The notes: generated from the sequence alone by a model not told the origin. Shown: positions 7,253 to 17,563, counted from the stretch's first letter. The stretch: DNA of 64,000 nucleotides from Thermobifida alba (GCF_023208015.1 NZ_CP051627.1:124001-188000); one strand, 5' to 3'. Program-made: numbers and translations.

Positions 7253-9490
7253 GTGGCAGCTGCTGATCGAGACAAAGCCCTTGAGACCGCACTCGCGCAG
7301 ATCGAGCGCCAGTTCGGCAAGGGCACCATCATGCGCCTCGGCGACGACAACCGCCCGCCCATCGAGTCGATCCCCACCGGGTCCATCTCCCTGGACGTGG
7401 CGCTGGGAATCGGCGGCATCCCGCGCGGCCGGATCGTGGAGATCTACGGTCCGGAGTCCTCGGGCAAGACCACGGTCGCCCTGCACGCCGTGGCCAACGC
7501 GCAGCGGGCCGGGGGGATCGCCGCCTTCGTCGACGCCGAGCACGCGCTCGACCCCTCCTACGCCAAGAAGATCGGCGTCAACACCGACGACCTGCTGCTG
7601 TCCCAGCCGGACACCGGAGAGCAGGCACTGGAGATCGTCGACATGCTGGTCCGCTCCGGCGCGATCTCCATCATCGTCATCGACTCGGTGGCCGCGCTCG
7701 TGCCGCGCGCCGAGATCGAGGGCGAGATGGGCGACAGCCACGTCGGCCTCCAGGCCCGCCTGATGTCCCAGGCCCTCCGCAAGATCGCCGGAGCGCTGAA
7801 CCAGACGAAGACCACCGCGATCTTCATCAACCAACTCCGCGAGAAGGTCGGCGTCATGTTCGGCTGCATGCACTATGACAGTCGGGTGATGCTGGCCGAC
7901 GGCACTCAGGAGAAGATCGGGACAATCGTCGACCAGAAGATGGACGTCGAGGTCCTCTCCTACGATCCCGAGACGGACAGGATCGTCCCGCGGCGGATCG
8001 TGAACTGGTTCGACAACGGAGAAGCCGATTATTTCCTGCAGTTCACGGTCGGCAGCTCCGGAAAGAACGGGAGGGCGCAGTTCGCCGCCACGCCCAACCA
8101 CCTGATCCGTACTCCCGGAGGCTGGCGCGAGGCCGGTGAACTGATCGTCGGAGACCGTGTCCTGGTCAACGAGACGCACTACCTGAGCGAGCAGCAGCGT
8201 CAGGTGGTCTACGGGTCCGTCATGGGCGACGGCGACCTCTCCCCGAACCGGAGCGGGCGCACCGGGGTGCGGTTCCGTATGGGGCACGGGGCCGAGCAGG
8301 AGGCGTACCTCGACTGGAAGGTCTCCCTGCTGGGCAACATCAAGCACTCGCGGACCACCGACGCGAAGCAGGCGGTGTTCGCCGACTTCGCGCCGCTGCC
8401 CGAACTCGACGAGCTGTACCAGGTCGTGTACTTCGGTGACGGCAAGAAGCACCTCACCTGGGAGTTCCTCAAGCAGCTGACCCCTCTGGCGCTGGCCGTG
8501 TGGTACATGGACGACGGCTGCCTCACGCTGCGCTCCGAGGGGGGCCAGGCGCGTACGGAGGGCGGCAGCGGCCGGATCGAGATCTGTGTGGAGGCGATGA
8601 GCCCCGGCTCCCGGCAGCGGCTGGTCGAGTACCTGCGTGACACCTACGGGCTCGACGTGAAGCTGACCCGGCGTGGTGCCGGCAAGAAGAGCCACATCCA
8701 GTTCACCACGGCGTCCACGGCCAAGTTCATGGAGATCGTCGCGCCCTACGTGCACGAGTCCATGGACGACACACTGCTTCCCCGGTTCCGTGGCCGGTGC
8801 GCTGTCGAGCCCGAGTACGCCGAACCGGTGCAGAGGCTGGTGGCGGCCCCGGTGCTCGACATCCGGGTCAAGCCCGAAACCCGCAGCATGCGGAAATTCG
8901 ACATCGAGGTCGAGGGGAACCACAATTACTTCGTCGACGGAGTGATGGTGCACAACAGCCCCGAGACCACGTCCGGCGGCCGGGCGCTGAAATTCTACGC
9001 TTCCGTGCGAATGGACGTCCGTCGAATTGAAACGCTGAAGGACGGAACGGAAGCCGTTGGAAACAGGACTCGTGTCAAAGTAGTGAAGAACAAGATAGCG
9101 CCCCCTTTCAAACAGGCGGAATTCGATATTCTGTACGGTGTCGGGATTTCCCGCGAGGGCGGCCTGATCGACCTGGGGGTCGAGCACGGGATCGTGCGCA
9201 AGTCCGGGGCCTGGTACACCTACGAGGGCACCCAGCTCGGCCAGGGCAAGGAGAACGCGCGGAACTTCCTGCGGTCCAACCCCGACATGGCCGACGAGAT
9301 CGAGAAGCGGATCAAGGAGAAGCTGGGCGTGCCCACGGGGGACGACAGCGCCGCCGGCGAGGCCGCGAAGGACGAGGCCAAGGACGCCAAGGCGGCGCCC
9401 GCCGCGTCGGCCACGGCCAAGCGGACCACGCGCAGGACCGCCGCCTCCGCGGCCGAGGCCAAGCCGACGACCCCGGGCGCGGATGCCTGA
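7253..9490 (+). CDS. recA: recombinase RecA precursor with embedded intein
   Basis: RecA coats single-stranded DNA, drives strand exchange and triggers LexA self-cleavage. The 745-residue precursor contains an intein (7865-8956); after splicing RecA is 381 residues. Walker A is GPESSGKTT at residues 66-74, the MAW motif region ([18 protein letters not shown]) follows, and loop L2 begins at the splice junction (VMFG / SPETT). The C-terminal tail is Ala/Lys/Asp-rich. GTG 7253 is chosen because it has AGGGG about 7 nt upstream and gives a standard RecA N-terminus; ATGs at 7184 and 7217 are in frame but lack ribosome sites. Codons 8990-9151 are unusually AT-rich (see findings). recX overlaps its end by 8 nt. 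Confidence 0.95.
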   Translation: MAAADRDKALETALAQIERQFGKGTIMRLGDDNRPPIESIPTGSISLDVALGIGGIPRGRIVEIYGPESSGKTTVALHAVANAQRAGGIAAFVDAEHALDPSYAKKIGVNTDDLLLSQPDTGEQALEIVDMLVRSGAISIIVIDSVAALVPRAEIEGEMGDSHVGLQARLMSQALRKIAGALNQTKTTAIFINQLREKVGVMFGCMHYDSRVMLADGTQEKIGTIVDQKMDVEVLSYDPETDRIVPRRIVNWFDNGEADYFLQFTVGSSGKNGRAQFAATPNHLIRTPGGWREAGELIVGDRVLVNETHYLSEQQRQVVYGSVMGDGDLSPNRSGRTGVRFRMGHGAEQEAYLDWKVSLLGNIKHSRTTDAKQAVFADFAPLPELDELYQVVYFGDGKKHLTWEFLKQLTPLALAVWYMDDGCLTLRSEGGQARTEGGSGRIEICVEAMSPGSRQRLVEYLRDTYGLDVKLTRRGAGKKSHIQFTTASTAKFMEIVAPYVHESMDDTLLPRFRGRCAVEPEYAEPVQRLVAAPVLDIRVKPETRSMRKFDIEVEGNHNYFVDGVMVHNSPETTSGGRALKFYASVRMDVRRIETLKDGTEAVGNRTRVKVVKNKIAPPFKQAEFDILYGVGISREGGLIDLGVEHGIVRKSGAWYTYEGTQLGQGKENARNFLRSNPDMADEIEKRIKEKLGVPTGDDSAAGEAAKDEAKDAKAAPAASATAKRTTRRTAASAAEAKPTTPGADA
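7865..8956 (+). mobile_element. RecA intein with LAGLIDADG homing endonuclease
   Basis: A 364-residue protein intron starting at Cys (codon 7865-7867) after VMFG and ending HN before Ser of SPETT. Splicing blocks are complete: block A begins [13 protein letters not shown], block B contains ATPNHLI with the conserved TxxH, and the end is [11 protein letters not shown] followed by Ser+1. Between them lies a two-motif LAGLIDADG endonuclease: [11 protein letters not shown] and [11 protein letters not shown], both with the catalytic Asp. All key residues are present, so it is probably able to splice and may still home. The insertion point differs from the M. tuberculosis RecA intein (further downstream, after KNK) and seems, from memory, to be that of the M. 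leprae intein. Confidence 0.93.
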
Positions 9491-10052
9491 CGGACGCGGG
9501 CGGCACGGAACGGAGCCGACGGGTCCTCCGGAGGGCGGCAGCACCCCTCCGGAGGACCCCGAGGCGCGGGCGCGGGCGATCTGTCTGCGGCTGCTCACCC
9601 GTGCGCCGCGCACCCGGGCGCAGCTCGCCGAGGCGCTGCGGCGGCGGGACATCCCCGAGGAGACGGTCGAGGCGGTGCTGGGCCGGTTCGGGGAGGTCGG
9701 CATCGTCGACGACGCGGTCTTCGCCGAGGCGTGGGTGGACTCCCGGCACGCCGGGCGCGGGCTGGCGCGTCGCGCCCTGGCGGCGGAGCTGCGGCAGCGC
9801 GGCGTGGACGAGGACACGGTACGCGAGGCGGTGGACGGGCTCAGCCCGGAGCGGGAGGAGGAGACCGCGCGCCACCTGGTGCGGCGCAGGCTCGCGGCGA
9901 CCCGGGGGAAGCCCACCGAGGTGCGGGTGCGCCGGCTGATGGGGATGCTGGCGCGCAAGGGGTACTCGGCTGGTCTGGCCTATCGGCTGGTGCGTGAGGA
10001 GTTGGAGGCGGAGGGCACCGAGGTGGACCTCGACGTTCCGGACGACGTGTGA
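9483..10052 (+). CDS. recX: regulatory protein RecX
   Basis: RecX caps RecA filaments and restrains recombination. The 189-residue protein is made of the three-helix repeats of the family: [20 protein letters not shown], then [19 protein letters not shown], then [21 protein letters not shown] near the C-terminus. About 30 residues of Gly/Pro-rich N-terminus precede the first repeat. Its ATG overlaps the recA stop by 8 nt, so it is co-transcribed with and coupled to recA and will be SOS-induced with it. Length is normal for actinobacteria. Confidence 0.93.
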   Translation: MPDGRGRHGTEPTGPPEGGSTPPEDPEARARAICLRLLTRAPRTRAQLAEALRRRDIPEETVEAVLGRFGEVGIVDDAVFAEAWVDSRHAGRGLARRALAAELRQRGVDEDTVREAVDGLSPEREEETARHLVRRRLAATRGKPTEVRVRRLMGMLARKGYSAGLAYRLVREELEAEGTEVDLDVPDDV

Positions 10053-10246
10053 GGGGCTTTCTGTGCGTACCGGTGCGGTGGCCCGGAGATCACCGTTCCC
10101 TTGAATCTCGCACTGGAGTGAGTTAACCCGGTTTCCCGGGGGGTAACCCTATCCCGACGGACGACGCGCGGGATCGCGCGGTGGAGCTGTCCGGGCGGCC
10201 GCGTTCGGTGGTCGGACCCGGGCAGGGCGCGGTGGGGGGTAGCTCC

Positions 10247-11773
10247 ATGGACGGCGTGGCCGACCTCGTGGTCGTGGCACTCCTCGGGGCCCTGGTCCTT
10301 CTCCTCGCGGGCAGTTTTCTGCTGACCCGGTCCCGGGTCCGGGACGTGCTGGCGGAGGCGCGGCGGCAGGCCGACCGGGTGCGTGCCGACGCCGAGCAGG
10401 AGGCGGCGCGTCGGATCGGCGCCGCGCGGGCCGAGCGGGACCGGTTGCTGGCGGAGGCGGCGGAGCACCGGGCCGCGTTGGAGCGTCGGGAGCAGCGGAT
10501 CACCGTCCGGGAGCGTCGTTTCGACGGTGAGGTGCGCCGGTTGGACGAGGCGCGCCGCCGGCTCGACGAGCGGGCGGCGCTGCTGGACCGGCGGGAGGCC
10601 GAGCTGTCGCGGCTGGCCGAGGAGCGGCGGGCCGTGCTGGAGCGGACCGCGGCACTGAGCGCGGAGGACGCGAAGGCCGAACTGGTCGCGGAGGTGGCGG
10701 GGCAGGCGAAGCGGGAGGCCGCGCTGCTGGTCCGCGAGCTTGAGCGGGAGGCGCGGAAGAACGGTGAGGCCCGTGCCCGCAAGATCATCACGCTGGCGAT
10801 CCAGCGGTTGGCGAGTGAGCAGACGAGCGAGTCGGTGGTCACGGTCGTCCACCTGCCGGGGGACGACATGAAGGGGCGGATCATCGGCCGGGAGGGGCGC
10901 AACATCCGGGCGTTCGAGATGGTCACGGGGGTCAACCTGATCATCGACGACACTCCGGGGGCGGTGCTGCTGTCGTGTTTCGACCCGGTGCGGCGGGAGG
11001 TGGCGCGGCTCACCCTGGAGAAGTTGGTGGCGGACGGGCGGATCCATCCGCACCGGATCGAGGAGACGTACGAGGCCAGCCGCCGCGAGGTGAACCAGTC
11101 GTGTGTGCGGGCGGGGGAGGACGCCCTGGTGGAGGTGGGGATCTCCGACATGCACCCGGAGTTGGTGACGTTGCTGGGGCAGTTGCGGTACCGCACCTCC
11201 TACGGGCAGAACGTGCTGGGGCACCTGGTGGAGAGCGCCCATCTGGCGGGGATGATGGCGGCCGAGCTGGGGCTGGACGTGCGGCTGGTGAAGCGGTGTG
11301 CGCTGCTGCACGACATCGGCAAGGCGCTGACGCACGAGGTGGAGGGCAGCCACGCGGTGATCGGCGCGGAGATCGCCCGCCGGTACGGGGAGTGCGAGGA
11401 CGTGGTGCACGCGATCGAGGCGCACCACAACGAGGTCGAGGTGCGCACGGTGGAGGCGGTGCTGACGCAGGCGGCGGATGCGATCAGCGGGGGGCGTCCG
11501 GGGGCGCGGCGGGCGTCGTTGGAGTCGTACGTGGAGCGGTTGCAGCGGATGGAGGAGATCGCCTACGCGGCCAGCGAGGGGGTGGAGAAGGTCTTCGCGA
11601 TGCAGGCGGGGCGGGAGCTCCGGGTGATGGTGCGGCCGGAGGCGGTGGACGATGTGCAGGCGCAGGTGATCGCGCGGGACGTCGCCAAGCGGGTGGAGGA
11701 GGAGTTGACGTACCCGGGGCAGATCCGGGTGACGGTGATCCGGGAGTCGCGGGCGACGGAGACGGCGCGCTGA
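10247..11773 (+). CDS. rny: ribonuclease Y
   Basis: RNase Y is a membrane-bound endoribonuclease that starts mRNA decay. The 508-residue protein has one N-terminal transmembrane helix (about 5-25), a long charged coiled coil rich in Arg, Ala and Glu (about 30-190), a KH domain (MKGRIIGREGRNIRAFE contains the GxxG loop), and an HD phosphohydrolase domain (CALLHDIGKALTHE, with HD metal ligands). ATG 10247 is chosen because GGGGGGT lies 6 nt upstream and the membrane helix then comes at once; a GTG at 10181 is in frame. The gene stands alone after recA-recX and ends in a hairpin shared with the convergent peptidase gene. Confidence 0.93.
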   Translation: MDGVADLVVVALLGALVLLLAGSFLLTRSRVRDVLAEARRQADRVRADAEQEAARRIGAARAERDRLLAEAAEHRAALERREQRITVRERRFDGEVRRLDEARRRLDERAALLDRREAELSRLAEERRAVLERTAALSAEDAKAELVAEVAGQAKREAALLVRELEREARKNGEARARKIITLAIQRLASEQTSESVVTVVHLPGDDMKGRIIGREGRNIRAFEMVTGVNLIIDDTPGAVLLSCFDPVRREVARLTLEKLVADGRIHPHRIEETYEASRREVNQSCVRAGEDALVEVGISDMHPELVTLLGQLRYRTSYGQNVLGHLVESAHLAGMMAAELGLDVRLVKRCALLHDIGKALTHEVEGSHAVIGAEIARRYGECEDVVHAIEAHHNEVEVRTVEAVLTQAADAISGGRPGARRASLESYVERLQRMEEIAYAASEGVEKVFAMQAGRELRVMVRPEAVDDVQAQVIARDVAKRVEEELTYPGQIRVTVIRESRATETAR

Positions 11774-11781
11774 GCGGTGCG

Positions 11782-11806
11782 GGGCTCCGGCGGGAGGCCG
11801 GAGCCC
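11782..11806. terminator. hairpin between rny and the S9 peptidase gene
   Basis: A 9-bp stem GGGCTCCGG / CCGGAGCCC with a 7-nt loop between convergent genes. Confidence 0.75.
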
Positions 11807-11813
11807 TGTCGGC

Positions 11814-13799
11814 TCATGCGGGGGGTGCGGGGTCGGTGAGTTCGATCGGGGGGACTCCGGGCGGGGTGAAGCCGAAGAACACCTTGCAGTAGAAGGCGAG
11901 TTCCCGTTCCAGGGCGGTGGCGATGGTGTCGGCGCGGCGGAAGCCGTGGCTTTCGCCGTCGAACTCCACGAGGGCGTGGGGGATGCCGCGTTCGTGGAGG
12001 GTGGCGGCGAGTGCGCGGGCCTGGTCGGGCGGGACCACGGGGTCGTCGGCGCCCTGGAGGAGCAGGACCGGGACGGTGATCTCGGCGGCCCGGTTGATGG
12101 GGGAGCGTTCCCGGTAGGTGGCGGTGTAGCCGGGGAGGCCGCCGATGATGGTGTCGAGGTAGCGCGATTCGAAGTCGTGGGTTTCCTGGGCGAGGCGGAG
12201 CAGGTCGGTGACGCCGTAGTAGGAGACGCCGCAGGCGAAGACGTCCTGGGTGAGGGCGAGGAGGGTGGTGAGCCCGCCCGCGCTGCCGCCGCGGATGGCG
12301 AGGCGGGCGGGGTCGGCGAGGCCCTGGTCGACGAGGGCCTGGGCGGCGGCGACGGCGTCTTCGACGTCCACGACTCCCCACTGGCCGTCGAGGCGTTCCC
12401 GGTAGGCGCGTCCGTAGCCGGTGGAGCCGCCGTAGTTGACGTCGACGATGCCGATGCCGCGGCTGGTGAAGTAGGCCTTGTGGAGGTCGAGGGCGGTGGT
12501 GGCGGCTCCGGTGGGGCCGCCGTGGACCCAGACGACGTAGGGGGCGGGGCCTTCGCCGTCGAAGTCGGGGTTGGTGGGCGGGTAGATGTTGGCGTGCACG
12601 GTGCTGCCGTAGCGGCCGGGCAGGGTGGTGGTGCGGGGGCGGGGCAGGAGGTCGATGGTGGGGGTGGTGTCGAGGGAGCGGCGGAGCACGGTGGTGGCTC
12701 CGGTGTCCGGGTTGAGGCGGACCAGGGCGGCCGGTTCGGTGGGGGAGGCGGCGATGCCGACCACGGTGGTGCCGTCGCTGTCGAGGGTGTGCCAGGTGGT
12801 GAGGGACGGGGCCAGCGGGGTGAGGTCGGCGGTGGCGGGGTCGTAGCGTCCGGCGGCGAGGTCGGCGTGGCCGTGGAGGGTGATGATCTGGCCGTTGTCG
12901 AGGACGCAGTAGGGGGTGGTGCCCAGCTGCCACGGGGGCGGGGTGAATTCGGCTTCGTCGGGGAAGAGCGCCAGGGCCTGGCCCTGGGTGCGGGTTTCGT
13001 ACAGGTTCCACCAGCCGGACCAGTCGGACAGGAAGTAGAGGGTGTCGTTGTCGCGCCAGCGGGGGTGGAGGACGGATTCCCGGATGCCGCCGCGGAGGAC
13101 GCGGGGGGTGGTGACGGGGCCGGTGGCGGGGAGGTCGGCGACCCGCAGTTGGGTGCCGTTCCAGGGCATGCGGGGGTGGTCCCAGGAGATCCAGGCGAGT
13201 TTGGTGCCGTCGGGTGAGGGGGTGGGGGAGGCGAAGAAGTCGGCTCCGGTGACGAGGACGCGGATCGCCGAGGGGGTGTCGGCGGCGCGTCCGGAGAGCG
13301 GGACGGAGACGATGTCGCGGGTGACGGTGGTGCCGTTGTGGCGTTCCCGGACGCAGATGACGTGCTTGCGGTCGGGGGCGAGTACGGGGTCGGCGTAGCG
13401 CAGTGCGGCCGGGGCGGGGGGTTCGGGGGTGAGGGGGCGGGGCTCGCGGGAGCCTTTCTCCAGCAGGTAGAGGCGCTGGTCGGAGTGGTTGGCGAAGACG
13501 ATGCCCCAGCGGGTGAGGGCCTTGTCGTCGCGGCGGGGGACGGGCAGGTAGGAGCGGCCGCCGTACTCGTGGACGCGGGTGCGGGCGTTCCAGGGAGCGG
13601 GCAGCAGGTCGGTGACGGTGCCGTCGGCGGCGCGGTGCATGACGGTGGTGCGGCCGTCCTCGTCGGGCCGGGACTCCTCCCACCAGGTCTCGTCGGCGAC
13701 GACGGAGGGGAAGCCCAGGCGGGTGGCGCCGTGGGCGATGTCGGCCGCGGCGATGGGAGAGGACCAGCTGCCGTAGGGCAGGATCACGCGTTCGTTCAT
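11814..13799 (-). CDS. prolyl-oligopeptidase family (S9) serine peptidase
   Basis: A 661-residue cytoplasmic peptidase with an N-terminal beta-propeller-like region (about 1-390) and a C-terminal alpha/beta-hydrolase domain. The catalytic serine is in GGSAGG (within LAIRGGSAGGL), the Asp in GADDPVVPP and the His in DGESHGFRR, the order expected for S9 acylaminoacyl or dipeptidyl peptidases. No signal peptide is seen. The start ATG at 13799 has GGGAAAG upstream. It lies downstream of the glu transporter operon on the same strand but a strong hairpin (13873-13911) separates them. The exact substrate is unknown. Confidence 0.85.
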   Translation of the reverse strand: MNERVILPYGSWSSPIAAADIAHGATRLGFPSVVADETWWEESRPDEDGRTTVMHRAADGTVTDLLPAPWNARTRVHEYGGRSYLPVPRRDDKALTRWGIVFANHSDQRLYLLEKGSREPRPLTPEPPAPAALRYADPVLAPDRKHVICVRERHNGTTVTRDIVSVPLSGRAADTPSAIRVLVTGADFFASPTPSPDGTKLAWISWDHPRMPWNGTQLRVADLPATGPVTTPRVLRGGIRESVLHPRWRDNDTLYFLSDWSGWWNLYETRTQGQALALFPDEAEFTPPPWQLGTTPYCVLDNGQIITLHGHADLAAGRYDPATADLTPLAPSLTTWHTLDSDGTTVVGIAASPTEPAALVRLNPDTGATTVLRRSLDTTPTIDLLPRPRTTTLPGRYGSTVHANIYPPTNPDFDGEGPAPYVVWVHGGPTGAATTALDLHKAYFTSRGIGIVDVNYGGSTGYGRAYRERLDGQWGVVDVEDAVAAAQALVDQGLADPARLAIRGGSAGGLTTLLALTQDVFACGVSYYGVTDLLRLAQETHDFESRYLDTIIGGLPGYTATYRERSPINRAAEITVPVLLLQGADDPVVPPDQARALAATLHERGIPHALVEFDGESHGFRRADTIATALERELAFYCKVFFGFTPPGVPPIELTDPAPPA

Positions 13800-13872
13800 G
13801 GTGCGCTTTCCCGGGCGTTGAGTGGGGCGGTGGGGATCAAGGAAGACCTTAGCCGCTGGTGGGGCGGAATGG

Positions 13873-13911
13873 GCGAGCCCCGCCGTCCGCGGTGGGGAGG
13901 GCGGGGCTCGC
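13873..13911 (-). terminator. hairpin after the gluABCD operon
   Basis: A perfect 12-bp stem GCGAGCCCCGCC / GGCGGGGCTCGC with a 15-nt loop lies about 20 nt past the gluD stop. Confidence 0.75.
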
Positions 13912-13930
13912 GGGGTCGGGGCCGCGGGGG

Positions 13931-14938
13931 TCAGGGGGTTTTCCCGGATGCTCCCGGGTTGCCGGGGGCGATGTGTCCGGCGGCCAGGACGGTGGGGTTG
14001 GTGGGGTCGGGGGTGGTGCGGCCCCGGTGGCCTCCGCTGCGGGCGTTGCGTCGTTCCAGCCAGATGGCCAGGCGGCTCAGGGAGAGGTTGATGGCGATGT
14101 AGATGACGGCGCAGATGATCGCGGCGGGGATGACGTTGCCGTAGCGGGTGCCGATCAGGGAGAAGCTGCGGAGCAGTTCGGGGAAGGCGATGATGTAGCC
14201 GAGCGCGGAGTCCTTGAGCAGGATCACGAGCTGGGCGACGATCGCGGGCATCATGGAGCTGACGGCTTGGGGGATGAGGATGAGCCGCATGACCTTGGTC
14301 TTGTTCATGCCCAGCGAGTAGGCGGCCTCGGACTGCCCCTTGGGGACGGCGTTGATGCCGGCGCGGAACACCTCGGCCAGGACCGACCCGTTGTAGAGGG
14401 TGAGGCCGGTGACGACCGCGGCGAGTGCGGAGACCTGGAAGGTGCCGGGGGTGAGCGGCGGCATGCCGAGGGCCGGCAGGATCTGGTTGACCGCGAGGGG
14501 CAGCGCCATGGTGAAGAAGATCAGCATGAGCAGCGGGATGCCGCGGAAGAACTCCACGACCGCTCCCGCGGCGACGCGGACCCAGGCGTGGTCGGAGAGC
14601 CGGGCGATGCCGAAGACCAAGCCGAAGAGGAGGGCGAGGACGGAGGCGGTGAGGGCGGCGGTCAGGGTGTTCTGCAGGCCGGGGACGACGTAGTCGGTCC
14701 AGGTGGCCGGGTCGAGGAAGGGCTGCCATTTGGCCGCGGCCCACTGTCCACCGGGGTTGACGCGCCAGGCTTCGGCGCTGAGCGGGGAGGGGGCGCCTTC
14801 GCCGAGGGTGCGGTTGAAGCCCAGGTAGACGATCGCCAGTCCGCAGAGGAAGGCGACGATGGTGAGGACGGTGTAAACGGCGTGGCGGGCCCGGGCCCTG
14901 GGGCCGGGGGTGTCGAAGAGGACCTGCTGTGCGCTCAC
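13931..14938 (-). CDS. gluD: amino-acid (glutamate-type) ABC transporter permease, GluD-like
   Basis: A 335-residue inner-membrane permease of the polar-amino-acid (HisM) family. Several transmembrane helices are visible, the first at about residues 20-40 (AVYTVLTIVAFLCGLAIVYLG). The cytoplasmic EAA loop that docks on the ATPase is present: SEAAYSLGMNKTKVMRLILIP. The C-terminus has a Gly/Pro-rich tail after the last helix. The GTG start overlaps the gluC stop by 4 nt. It is the last gene of a four-gene minus-strand operon in the order ATPase, binding protein, permease, permease, as in the gluABCD operon of Corynebacterium. Confidence 0.88.
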   Translation of the reverse strand: MSAQQVLFDTPGPRARARHAVYTVLTIVAFLCGLAIVYLGFNRTLGEGAPSPLSAEAWRVNPGGQWAAAKWQPFLDPATWTDYVVPGLQNTLTAALTASVLALLFGLVFGIARLSDHAWVRVAAGAVVEFFRGIPLLMLIFFTMALPLAVNQILPALGMPPLTPGTFQVSALAAVVTGLTLYNGSVLAEVFRAGINAVPKGQSEAAYSLGMNKTKVMRLILIPQAVSSMMPAIVAQLVILLKDSALGYIIAFPELLRSFSLIGTRYGNVIPAAIICAVIYIAINLSLSRLAIWLERRNARSGGHRGRTTPDPTNPTVLAAGHIAPGNPGASGKTP

Positions 14939-15609
14939 CGGACCACCGCCATTCGCTTGCTGAGCCAGCTGAAGAAGTATCCCACCGGCAGGGTGAGGAT
15001 GAGGAAGCCGATCGCGAAGCCGATGAAGGTCGGCAGGACCGGTGCGACGCCCTGGTCGAACATCAGTTTCATCTGTCGGGACGCCTCCTGGACGCCGAGG
15101 CCGGCGACGGAGGCGACGGTGGTGTTCTTGATGAGGGCGATGAGGACGCTGCCGAGGGGGCCGATGACGGTGCGCAGTGCCTGGGGGATGATGACGAGGC
15201 GCAGGCTCTGGGTGAAGGTGAGGCCGAGGGAGCGGGCGGCTTCGGCCTGTCCCAGGGGGATGGTGTTGATGCCGGAGCGCAGCGATTCGGAGACGAAGCA
15301 GGAGGTGTAGGCGGACAGTCCGATGACCGCCCACCAGAACACGTCCCAGGCGACGGTGCCGGAGAGGCTGAGGCCGAGGGCGCTGTTGAGGCCCAGGCCG
15401 CAGAAGAGGAGGACCAGGGTCAGCGGTGAGTTGCGGATGGTCTCCACGTAGGCGGTGGACACGCCGCGCAGCAGGGCGATGGGGGAGACCCGCATCGCGG
15501 TGAGCAGGACGCCCAGGAGGAAGGAGAACAGGGCGCTGAGCAAGGTGAGCCGGACGGTCCAGGAGAAACCGTCGATGACCTTGTCGATGTTGTCGAAGAA
15601 GGCTTCCAT
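14935..15609 (-). CDS. gluC: amino-acid (glutamate-type) ABC transporter permease, GluC-like
   Basis: A 224-residue permease partner of the adjacent GluD-like protein. The N-terminal helix begins directly (FSWTVRLTLLSALFSFLLGV), and the EAA loop is AEAARSLGLTFTQSLRLVIIPQ. Residues ETIRNSPLTLVLLF are typical of glutamate/glutamine permeases. It follows the binding-protein gene by 66 nt and overlaps gluD by 4 nt, so equal amounts of both permeases are expected. Confidence 0.88.
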   Translation of the reverse strand: MEAFFDNIDKVIDGFSWTVRLTLLSALFSFLLGVLLTAMRVSPIALLRGVSTAYVETIRNSPLTLVLLFCGLGLNSALGLSLSGTVAWDVFWWAVIGLSAYTSCFVSESLRSGINTIPLGQAEAARSLGLTFTQSLRLVIIPQALRTVIGPLGSVLIALIKNTTVASVAGLGVQEASRQMKLMFDQGVAPVLPTFIGFAIGFLILTLPVGYFFSWLSKRMAVVR

Positions 15610-15675
15610 CGGTCCCAGTCGGTAGGGGCGGCCGGCGGGGTGGTGCGCCCCGCCGGCCGGGACGGGCGTTCGGGG

Positions 15676-16533
15676 CTACGCGCAGCCCTCAAGGGCGGGC
15701 TGCTCCTCGGCGTAGGCGAAGCCGGTCGAGCCGAAGGCCGAGTCGAGGAATTCGAGGGTCTTGCCCTCCTCCCACATCTTGGTGATGGCCTCGTTGACCT
15801 GCTCGCACATCTCGGTGGAGCCCTTGGGCAGGCCGACGCCGTACTTCTCCTCACCGAAGGGGTTGTTCACCATGCGGTAGGCGTCGGGGTTCTGGGCGGC
15901 GAACCCGGCGAGGATGGTGTTGTCGGTGGTGACGGCGTCGACGGTGCCGTTGGCGAGCAGTTCCATGCACTCGGAGTAGTTGCCGGCCTCGCGGAGTTCG
16001 GCGCCGATGCCCAGGCCGCCCTCCTCCTCGCTGTCGACGATGTTGTTGGCGGAGCGGGAGCCGGAGGCGGAGCAGAGCACCTTGCCGTCGAGGTCTTCGG
16101 GGCCCTGGATGTCGGTGTTGTCGGCGGAGACGATGATGTCCTGCTGGGCGACGTAGTAGGGGCCGGCGAAGTCGACGACGTTCTTGCGTTCGTCGGTGAT
16201 GGAGTAGGTGGCCACGATCATGTCGACGGTGCCCTGCTGGAGGAACGTCTCGCGGTTGGCGGAGGCGGCTTCGGTCCACTCGATCTGGTCGGGGGAGTAG
16301 CCGAGCTCTCCGGCGATGTAGGTGGCGACGTCGACGTCGAAGCCGGCCGGGGCGCTGCCTTCGAGCAGGCCGAGGCCGGGCTGGTCGTACTTGACGCCGA
16401 TGGTGATGGTGTCGCCGTTCCCGCCGCCGTCTCCGTTTCCTCCGCCGCCGACGTCGGCGGTGCCGCAGGAGGCGAGAGTGAGGGCGAGTGCGGAGGCGCC
16501 TGCCAGGGCGGCGCCGGTGCGACGGATGCGCAT
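15676..16533 (-). CDS. gluB: glutamate-type ABC transporter solute-binding lipoprotein
   Basis: A 285-residue lipoprotein with an n-region MRIRR, a hydrophobic stretch and the lipobox LASC (Cys at about 23), then a Gly/Asn/Asp-rich linker. The mature part is a class-3 (polar amino acid) periplasmic-type binding fold; landmarks are YSPDQIEWTEA, VDMIVATYSITDERK and FAGPYYVAQQDI. It captures the amino acid outside the membrane for GluC and GluD. Glutamate is the likely substrate by operon order; glutamine or aspartate cannot be excluded. Confidence 0.88.
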   Translation of the reverse strand: MRIRRTGAALAGASALALTLASCGTADVGGGGNGDGGGNGDTITIGVKYDQPGLGLLEGSAPAGFDVDVATYIAGELGYSPDQIEWTEAASANRETFLQQGTVDMIVATYSITDERKNVVDFAGPYYVAQQDIIVSADNTDIQGPEDLDGKVLCSASGSRSANNIVDSEEEGGLGIGAELREAGNYSECMELLANGTVDAVTTDNTILAGFAAQNPDAYRMVNNPFGEEKYGVGLPKGSTEMCEQVNEAITKMWEEGKTLEFLDSAFGSTGFAYAEEQPALEGCA

Positions 16534-16588
16534 GGTGGTGAACCCTTTTCTTCTCTGGTGGTGCGGAGAGTTGCCGATGGTGGGCGGG

Positions 16589-17332
<744 letters not shown>

Positions 17333-17387
17333 GGGAACGGAAACTAGTCTGCTGACGATGGGTTTGTCACCAGGGTGGACCCGTGAA

Positions 17388-17404
17388 TCTGCCAGAGTGG
17401 CAGA
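17388..17404. promoter_or_regulatory. inverted repeat upstream of gluA, possible operator
   Basis: TCTGCCA-GAG-TGGCAGA is a perfect 7-bp inverted repeat with a 3-nt centre, 56 nt before the gluA start. The region around it is AT-rich for this genome. The regulator is unknown. Confidence 0.45.
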
Positions 17405-17551
17405 CTTGTTATCCCTGAATCCGTACAAATGTTACGTTTAAACTGGGGATTCGGTTGTTTCTGTCGTGTCGGTCGCGTGATCGGTCGACTGATGTGGCCG
17501 GTTCCGGTCAGGGGGGCGAGAGCGGGGGTCCGGGCGGGTAGGGGAAACGTT

Positions 17552-17557
17552 TAGCCT
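17552..17557 (+). promoter_or_regulatory. -10 element of miaB (TAGCCT)
   Basis: TAGCCT ends 6 nt before the GTG start of miaB, consistent with a leaderless mRNA. Confidence 0.5.
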
Positions 17558-17563
17558 GGATGG

